Of a DNA stretch of 64,000 bases, positions 57,272-64,000 are shown in pieces (the first letter of the stretch is position 1; every line of letters begins with the position of its first letter). Made by a program: the position numbers and the translations under genes. The stretch comes from Pseudevernia furfuracea (taxonomy: Eukaryota > Ascomycota > Lecanoromycetes > Lecanorales > Parmeliaceae): NCBI GenBank assembly GCA_022315425.1, contig JAIUPT010000039.1, positions 620,001 to 684,000 of the forward strand, read 5' to 3'. The notes below the pieces were generated by a model. The model was not told where the DNA came from. It made no database searches and saw only the letters and a list, made by a program, of their open reading frames with translations.

Positions 57272-57866
57272 CTTGGTGAGGAAAGTGGGTGAGTAAGGTA
57301 TAGACTATAGAGTACGAATTGGCTCAAAGTCAATGCACTGCAATTGCCAAACATTGACGTCAAGCCTGCATATGTACGTCATCCATCTGCCGAGAAATCT
57401 CCAGCATCAGAATTCAGATCAGATCTCTTGAATGATAAAGTACTCTCTCGTACTGCGACAGAATGAGATTCCTGCCATCCTTGTCCTTGACTGCTATGAA
57501 GGAAGATTATGGAGAAGACTAACAATTTCGCGCTTTCTCAGATCGACAAACAGAGACATTAATATTAATCTCTTTGCATCCGGGGCCATCTCCACCATCA
57601 GTCAACGCCACAATGATCTTCTTTCTGATCGGCAACAAAATGTGGCTGTGCTCTGCCAAGGAAAGCGGGTACTTCCAAGGTTCGGTGATTGATGTCCATC
57701 ATCTCCCACCCGCGTTGCCCTTCATAAACAACCACTCGCTCTTCTTATTTTCCGAGTCTTTCTTTTTCTTCATCTTCTTCTTCATATATTATAAACATTC
57801 ACTTCTGTGTCTTGAAAATACTTGTCCTTCTTCTCGCGCATCGACAATTCCAGTGGTTCGCCCAAA
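57272..57866. other. Divergent intergenic region AKR/GPI protein
   Basis: Contains a CT-rich tract (57740-57780) followed by a TATA-like sequence upstream of the plus-strand gene. No further gene. Confidence 0.5.
57785..57795 (+). promoter_or_regulatory. TATA-like box upstream of the GPI-type protein gene
   Basis: TATATTATAAA about 75 bp before the start codon, just after a pyrimidine-rich tract, a common fungal promoter layout. Confidence 0.4.
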
Positions 57867-58659
57867 ATGTTCAAATCAACCCTCGCTATCTTCGCCCTCA
57901 TGGCCCTCTCAATAGCAGCTCCCGCTTCTGAATTCGTTGTAGAACGACATATCGTAGAGGTCTACAAGCGCCAGGCTGATATTTCGCAACTGCTACAACT
58001 GTAAGTCTTCCGGTCACCTCAATTGCGCCTTCACAACTCACCTTCCACCCAGCGCGTCTCTAGCAGGCGTGACAGCCCTCCCCACTGACCCCGCCGTCCT
58101 CCTCCAACTCGGACCCCTCGCCAACTCGCTCGCCTCCGCTCTCCCCACCTCCTCTGTCCTCGGTGTCCTCCTCACCGCTGCCCCCTCCGGCTTCGTCTCC
58201 TCCATTGTCAACGACCCATCGTACGCCAGCTCTTTCGAAAGCGCTTTCTCAGCCGGCAACAGCCCTGCATGGTTTAATTCATTACCCACAAGCGTGCGTA
58301 GCTATCTGCACACCTACTCCGGGTTTGGAGGATTGGCGGGTGCTGGGGCCGCGATTAAGAGTATAACTGCTGATGCGGGCAATGGAACTGCTGCGACTAC
58401 AGGGAGTGGCACGTCTGGTAGCAATGGGAGTCCGACGACGCAGAATTCAGCGGAGAGTGCGGCCAGTGTGTCGAGTGCCTCGGCTGCTTATGTGGCGGCT
58501 GCGGAAGCGACGTCGACGGGTAGTACAGAGGGTAACACGGCGACAGGTCAAGCCGGGACGGGAAGCAGTTCGAAAGGTGGTGCCGCACGTCCTACTGGAG
58601 CGGTTGCTGCTGGGCTGGGCGGTGTGGTCGGGCTATTGGCTGTGGCTGTTGCTTTGTAA
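57867..58659 (+). CDS. Secreted Ser/Ala/Gly-rich, probably GPI-anchored wall protein
   Basis: Exons 57867-58000 and 58053-58659 (52-nt intron) give 246 aa. Signal peptide MFKSTLAIFALMALSIAAPA, then a possible Lys-Arg processing site (EVYKRQ). A folded N-terminal half follows (LPTDPAVLLQLGPLANSLAS, PSYASSFESAFSAGNSPAWF). The second half is Ser/Thr/Gly/Ala-rich, and the hydrophobic end GGVVGLLAVAVAL follows small residues, fitting a GPI signal. Fungal surface proteins of this build are common and poorly characterised. Confidence 0.82.
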
Positions 58660-59340
58660 TGACGCAGTTGGAGAGGTAATGGTGCACACTGAGAAATTTC
58701 ATGATGTTAATACGAAGGGCGAGGTCAAATCATTTGTAGATACCAATGACGGCAGAAGATACGAACATGAGAAGGATTTTGTATACAGCTAATAGCATGA
58801 AGCCAAAGTCATGCATAGAGGGATTTTCAAACCTATTGTCCAAATCCCATCATAAGCAAGCTCTCTTTCTTTTTATTTGCGCACTTTCACATGGGTTTCG
58901 ATCAGAAGAAGTCGACTCTTTCGATCAAAGGATATTTATAAAGGAAAAAAAAGAGTATTGAACGCATGAAAAACGGTTCATTTGCCAATAAAATGACGAT
59001 TGTTTAGGGGTTGTTTAGGAAAGCTTCTAATGACAACTGTCTGTTACCTCTGTCTGACAACGCGCCTAAACTTTTAAAACAACCTAAAGTACTTCCTTCA
59101 GAATCGCCCTCTACGCATTGCTCTTTAATTCCTTTGACCCGTCAATTTGCGCCAGTGCCCCGATCCTTCTAACACCAAAGAGCATAAGATGCCCTGGCTC
59201 CCCCGTCCATTTCCTCGACTTTTTGGCTATAGCCTTGCCATTCCTGCGCTTTCCTGATTTACTCATTGGTCGCCCTTCTCCGGACCCTTCGCGCCCCCTC
59301 AGCTGCAAGGCTATCACATCCGAACGCCCTTTTCCCAAAG
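58660..59340. other. Intergenic between tandem genes, no gene seen
   Basis: A/T-rich around 58840-59000. No element was recognised. Confidence 0.5.
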
Positions 59341-60522
59341 ATGGACGAAAGCTTGCCCAAAAATGCTCAGCACATGCAGGATTCTGCAGCTGAGCTTGGG
59401 TAAGTTAAAAAAAAAGGCACTAAATTCTTTAGTAGCCAATTGGACTCCGGTTACGCCTACGACAACGGGCCTCACTACCGCGTCGCCGACCTCGCTGGCC
59501 CCAACGTAGCCTACGACCAAGGCAATAATGCCGTTGAGAATGCTGGCTATGGCTCCAATAGCACTCACAATAATGACGATCGCAGAAGTTTCTATAGCTT
59601 CAACAACCTTGCAAACCCTAGTCCAGCCTACGGCGTGGGCAACAACACTGCCCAGAATGCTGATTTTGGTGCCTATGGTCCTAGTGTCGACCATAGTCTT
59701 TGCCCTTTCGGCACCATGACTGCTCCCGGTCGTAGTGGGGGCAATTACACTGTTCAGAATGCCGTCAACGGTGGCTTCTGCCCCTTGGGTGGTCTCACCG
59801 CTCCCATTGGAGACTATGGTCAGGGGAACGATGCCAGTGAAGGTGGTACCTGCAGTGGACTCTACCCTGTCAATGATATCGGTGCTACCGGTGCAGTCTA
59901 CGATCGGGGAAACTCCACTGGGCTTGCAGCCTTTCCTGGCACTGCCAACAATAGCCTTCATCGTGTTGACAACAATTTTGCGCCCAACCCAGTCTACAAT
60001 CAGGGCAATCACGCTAGACTTACTCCCTATGTTGGCAATGCCGACGAAGGTTTCTATCCTGTTGACGACATCGCTTACCCCAGCGCGATCCGTCATGGGA
60101 GTGGCAATGCTAGGTATGACCCCAACGCCGCCACTGTCTATGAGGGTTTCTTCCCTTTCACTGGCCTTTCTGCTACCACCACTGCATACGATGGAGCCAG
60201 TTCTGGGGCCCAAAATGCTGGCTTCAGCCCTCAGGCCTTGAGCTTGACCGCTGCTGTTGACAGCACTCTCCCGCCTTCCGCCACCTCCGGCTCCGGGACG
60301 GATCCTAGTGGCCGTCCTCGCCCCACTGACGTGGATCACCACGGACGACCTCGCTGGGCTTGTAACGGATGCGTCAAAACGTTCTCGCGTCAAGCTGACA
60401 TGGAGCGTCACGCCAGGAAGCATAGTGGTGTGCTCCAGTATCAGTGCAACGCGACAGGTTGCACGTACCCAGGCAGCTACCGCCAGGACAAGTTGGACCA
60501 GCACAAGAGGAACTGCCATTAG
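59341..60522 (+). CDS. C2H2 zinc-finger protein with degenerate tandem repeats
   Basis: Exons 59341-59399 and 59433-60522 give 382 aa if a 33-nt GTAAGT...TAG intron is removed; without splicing, the first exon stops at once. Residues about 25-270 are built of some eight imperfect units of 26-48 residues around [YF]P-V-x-D-I-A-x-P-x-A-x-Y-D-x-G-N-x-A and ending G-[FL]. The C-terminus has two C2H2 fingers: WACNGCVKTF...ERHARKH and a second with CNATGC, the final one ending H-x3-CH. These suggest DNA binding. No known family was recognised for the repeats. A 401-codon open frame lies on the opposite strand but has no domain. Confidence 0.8.
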
Positions 60523-63111
60523 CTAGGGCTGAGAGCCAGCGATAGGAAGGGGGAGGGAGTCAATCTTCGTTGGACCAGTGTCACTGGGGGTTTCGTTTTT
60601 GTTTGATTTTCTTAGCAAGGAGAGAATAGTACAAGTGGAAGAGGAGAAGATAGCAGTTCTAGACATTCCCTATTCAGTCATGAAAACCCTTCTTTCCTCC
60701 ATGCTCTTGAGTGCCCCTTCCACTTTCCTAGACACACGCTTAAAAAAACCCCCCCCTTATGCCCACGCATCTGCTCATTTTATTGGCAGCAATTGTTCGT
60801 ACCAAAACCGTGAACGCACGCTATCAATCCAATCCCCAAAATTCCTCCCCATGCCCTCCATCTTGATAAGCCTCCGCTTACTCGGTCCCCGTGGACGCGA
60901 GAAGGGTCGTGTTTCTGCGCCACTGGAATGGGCTTCGCCACGTCAGTTTTCGAACGAGTTTTCGAACGACCACTTCTGGCTCGGAATTCCCCTTCTCCAC
61001 TCACCGAAAATGGGCACCTTCTTTCTCCGGAAACGCGACCCTCTGAGGTTAACGAAGGGGTTCTTTTTCCCTAGCCGTTTAAGTCAGCCACGGAGTCTTC
61101 TATCCGTGCAACGATTTTGCTGCCTGCTGTCGTACCCAAGGACGACCTCTCTCCGAAGGTTCGGCGCTGAGGGTGGGAAGGGGTGGGCGAGCTAGAGGCT
61201 TTTGGCGAAAACGTCGCGCACGATCCAGTCGGTCACGCGCAATATGATGGTCATGAGGAGGGTGGCTATGATGCAGGCGCACATTGCTGCGAGTGGAAAC
61301 GATTGGGAACGGATGAGGGGTCTGAAGGAATTGAAGAAGAAGAAGAAGAAGAAGAAGAAGACGACGGAAGGCAGGGAATCGGGACTTTTATATGTGCGAG
61401 GGTGTTGCCCACGCTGATGTTGAGGGAGTGGTGCGACGTCGAGAAGGAGGCCCTGGGCGCTTGAAATGATTCGAAAAGGGCGACAGGCCGAATATGATGC
61501 TGGGAAGGTGGTGGGGGGGGGGGGGGGGGAAAGCGTCGATGCTGAGGCATTGGGCGGACGTCCTTGTTTCAAAGCTGGCAGTTGTCCCGGACACCCGTGT
61601 GCCTAGGCCTGTGCAGGATCCATCTTTGGTTACCAAACGCTCCACTACACACTTTTCCCCTTTTAGCCCCGGTATCACTTACTTCACCGCCATAATGGAT
61701 GCCTTTTTGTCTAACCGTACGTCTCCCAAACGAGGCTTAGAAGCAGTGAAAGTGCCGCCTGGTTTGGCCCCCTCGCTTTCCACCCGCTGGAGCTGACCCA
61801 TTCTCCCAGGTCGAAACTGGGGCATATACACACGGCGGCTGGCGGCTTCATGAAGGCTGTGAGGCGAGCCGTAGTTGGTATCCAATGAAAGATTGTCGAT
61901 CTTAGGTTTTGAAAAGGCATACAGCCTAAGCCAGCACTGCTCGATTTGACAGGCTTCAGGAAATCACGTCTGTCACAAGCAGGAGGGTTGCCAGCCTCAG
62001 CTGCGTGTCATATGCATGCCTGTCTGCCGCAAGTCATTTTCGAGGAAAGAAGCATATGGTAACCTCAGACTACTTGACTCGGGCAGTTCCGAGGTATGTG
62101 ACCTTTGATGGTGAATTCGCGGCATTCGATCATGGCGCCTTGACAGTTAACGACTGAAGATCGGTATCAGATGGCGTCTCCAAGTTTCAGACTCTCCAAG
62201 ACGAATGGGAAGACATTCATATAAAAGCTCCTAATTCCCTGCTTCCTTCTATTTCACCTCACCACCCGCACAGCTCTCCCATATTGCACAATCTCATTGG
62301 TCAATCCTGCGCAAAAACATATTAGTCATTCAAGCAATCGTTGGATACGAAGCCCCCCACGCCAATAGACCCAAGACAGCAACACTGACAGCTGAGAACA
62401 GATGGGAACCAGCCAGCGCGACCGCCAGAACTATCATTGACTATATGGGACATTATGAAGAGTGCCGTCAAGGTGTATGCATACATTGGACCACTTCCGC
62501 TTACATGCAATGCTAAATCTGAAGTTTAGAACGTGATTGCTGTGGATGGCAGCGCCTTCACATACAATCTGGATTCGCAGATCGTGAGCCACGAGACTCT
62601 TACAAGGGTGATTGGCCCTTCACATGTTGATAGCACACCCCTGGAGACATGCTTGTTTACAAATCCTAGGGAAAGATCTATCCACACTCGTGTCGAGATA
62701 GTCGGGGACGGACGCTTGGAGGATGTTCATCGGGAGCCCTCGGGCAGTTATAGTATGCATACTTCTTCCAAGTAACAGGTGTCGTCAGAGCTGACTGACT
62801 ACGATTATAGCATTGCAGATGATTTATGACCATAATCAGCAAGAAATGCGAGACCTCCCCAAGATGAGTGAATCCCGCTAGTGTGCTCTTCGAGGCACAA
62901 ACGGTGGCCGGGCATATCGTGCGAGCGCGTTTTTCTTCACATCGTCAGTCATTACAGTTGGATGAGGGATTCTTGTATCGTATTCTGTCACTCATTAGTA
63001 TAGAAATGGGCCAAATATGTTCACCATAACATATTGTAATTGGCGATTATCATCACTGCATGCCAACTAAGTTACACAAAACTTGTAATAAGTGTTTCGC
63101 GTCCTGCAGAT
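60523..63111. other. 2.6-kb intergenic region with simple repeats, no secure gene
   Basis: Contains (GAA)n at 61332-61361 and an 18-nt G run at 61512-61529. A 205-codon plus frame (60578-61195) and a 126-codon minus frame (61192-61572) with a hydrophobic end MCACIIATLLMTIILRV were examined and not accepted. The right part, 61900-63111, shows nothing recognisable. Confidence 0.45.
61332..61361. repeat. GAA microsatellite
   Basis: About ten GAA/AGA triplets, followed by GACGACGG. Confidence 0.85.
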
Positions 63112-64000
63112 TTAGCATACCCTGTGCTGGGGAGGTCTCCATGGTACCCCCAGTAGCTCAAAGATCTTCTTTTCGTCCTTGCCCTCGACCAGACTACCTT
63201 GAGTGATCCTCTCTCTATTCCTCCCTCGAATGACATCCTTCCATAGCCCGCGTTGGTTGAGACGCATGCCTTTCTTACTTGCCAGTAACCGTATACTCCT
63301 GTTGAAGATGTCATTGCCAGTAAAGTAGATCAAGGCAGCACCAATCTCATCCCACGGCACAAGCAAGAAATCGATTCGCCGCCAAACGGTAGTGCCTGGA
63401 AGAGCTGCAGCCCCGTGCCATTTGCTGCCGTCGACCTTATCCGTGGTTGCGAGTCCGACTTTGAGATAGCCCTTATCGAAGAGCTCGGGGATAACCCTGG
63501 CAAGTATTATGGTGCGTAGGTTTTCGATGGTGGCATCTAGCTTTGTGACAATAACATCGACATCCCCAGAGTCCGCAGCTCCACGCCGGTATGATCCACC
63601 TATCGTGAATTGGACGGTATCATCAATCTTTCTGCAGGTCTCGCGAATGTATTGATCGTGCCGGTCCATTTCTGCGCGCGGTATCCGGGTCTTGAAGTCC
63701 TCATAGTGAGCAATGCCTATCTCCTGGTTTTTGGTCAGGTGAGCCTTTTCAAGAAGCTCCGGTATAGATTTGTGGCCTTGGTCAAGCCATTTGGTTGCTT
63801 GCTTAAGCCCGACGCCATAGATTCCCATGAAAAGTTGCAGGGTTTCGGCATTTGGATCGAGACTCGTATTTTCAAGACGTCGAAGCTTGTTGGTCCAGAC
63901 GATCTCTTCGATCTTCGCGGCGAGCCTCTGCCCAATGAAGGGGATGGCGAACGCCTCTTCCTCAGTAGTGATTTTACGATCTTGCTTCCGGAGCGCGGCA
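63112..64000 (-). CDS. Family X DNA polymerase (Pol4/lambda/beta-like), N-terminus outside the window
   Basis: One open frame of 295 visible codons plus stop with no intron, running off the right edge. Two helix-hairpin-helix regions: IPFIGQRLAAKIEEIV and GIYGVGLKQATKWL. The palm motif is GGSYRRGAADSGDVDVIVT, with the catalytic Asp-x-Asp; the third Asp lies in RRIDFLLVP. The thumb has YFTGNDIFNRSIRLLA, and the end LLGVPWRPPQHR is the usual C-terminal signature. Acts in base-excision repair or non-homologous end joining in the nucleus. Whether a BRCT domain precedes it cannot be seen. Confidence 0.93.
   Translation of the reverse strand, partial: AALRKQDRKITTEEEAFAIPFIGQRLAAKIEEIVWTNKLRRLENTSLDPNAETLQLFMGIYGVGLKQATKWLDQGHKSIPELLEKAHLTKNQEIGIAHYEDFKTRIPRAEMDRHDQYIRETCRKIDDTVQFTIGGSYRRGAADSGDVDVIVTKLDATIENLRTIILARVIPELFDKGYLKVGLATTDKVDGSKWHGAAALPGTTVWRRIDFLLVPWDEIGAALIYFTGNDIFNRSIRLLASKKGMRLNQRGLWKDVIRGRNRERITQGSLVEGKDEKKIFELLGVPWRPPQHRVC

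Noticed and set aside
60578..61195. 205-codon plus-strand open frame
   Set aside because: It has long Pro, Phe and Ser runs from simple sequence, no recognisable domain and no splice structure; lies 3' of the C2H2 gene.
61192..61572. 126-codon minus-strand frame ending in a hydrophobic helix and charged tail
   Set aside because: The tail MCACIIATLLMTIILRV looks plausible, but the frame runs through a GAA microsatellite (poly-Phe) and a G run; I could not find a gene start.

Overview
The window is nuclear DNA of a filamentous ascomycete (Pezizomycotina). Evidence: many short GT-AG introns (mostly 45-80 nt, CTGAC/CTAAC-type branch sites), gene spacing of a few hundred bases to about 3 kb, and fungal forms of proteins such as a Zn2Cys6 factor, an NDR/COT1 kinase with a long Gln-rich N-terminus, Tim54, and small secreted and GPI-type proteins. 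I could not place it in a class. About 26 protein genes can be built by splicing the open frames; nearly all give an intact frame whose length is a multiple of three. No rRNA, tRNA or CRISPR was seen.

Layout. 1-3498 (-): 3'-truncated aconitase-superfamily hydratase (LeuC-type domain running into a LeuD-type domain) split by 16 introns. 3969-5785 (+): NAR1. 6315-6932 (-): small secreted protein. 7342-8073 (-): SUZ-domain protein. 8437-9014 (+): small acidic protein. 9250-10031 (-): SF3A2/Prp11. 10865-12925 (+): tubulin cofactor E. 13772-16127 (-): COT1/Cbk1 NDR kinase. 16723-18267 (+): Tim54. 18644-20212 (+): CDF metal transporter. 20572-23210 (-): NatA subunit Nat1/Naa15. 23793-24425 (-): Mix23. 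25009-25516: MITE-like DNA transposon. 26061-27703 (+): Fpg/Nei-type DNA glycosylase. 29549-30882 (-): D-2-hydroxyacid dehydrogenase. 31684-32130 (-): doubtful ORF. 32945-35145 (-): Zn2Cys6 factor. 36021-38200 (-): Cwf19. 38641-39928 (+): GPN1/Npa3 GTPase. 41279-44948 (+): LARP-type La-domain protein. 45733-47215 (+): conserved protein of unknown role. 48912-50094 (-): Sft2. 53356-55110 (+): bHLH factor. 55892-57166 (-): aldo-keto reductase. 57867-58659 (+): GPI-type Ser/Ala-rich wall protein. 59341-60522 (+): C2H2 protein with degenerate repeats. 63112-64000 (-): family X DNA polymerase, truncated by the window end.

The genes form no cluster or operon. They are a mosaic of housekeeping functions (Fe-S assembly, splicing, tubulin folding, mitochondrial import, N-terminal acetylation, Golgi transport, DNA repair) with accessory enzymes and surface proteins between them.

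The most interesting signal lies in the introns. Several long introns (about 120-155 nt) in unrelated genes, including ones 50 kb apart, are clearly homologous to each other while their host exons are not. One pair links the small secreted protein to the aldo-keto reductase; another links the aldo-keto reductase to the hydratase. This is what introner-like elements (mobile introns) look like, and the hydratase gene seems to have been hit repeatedly.
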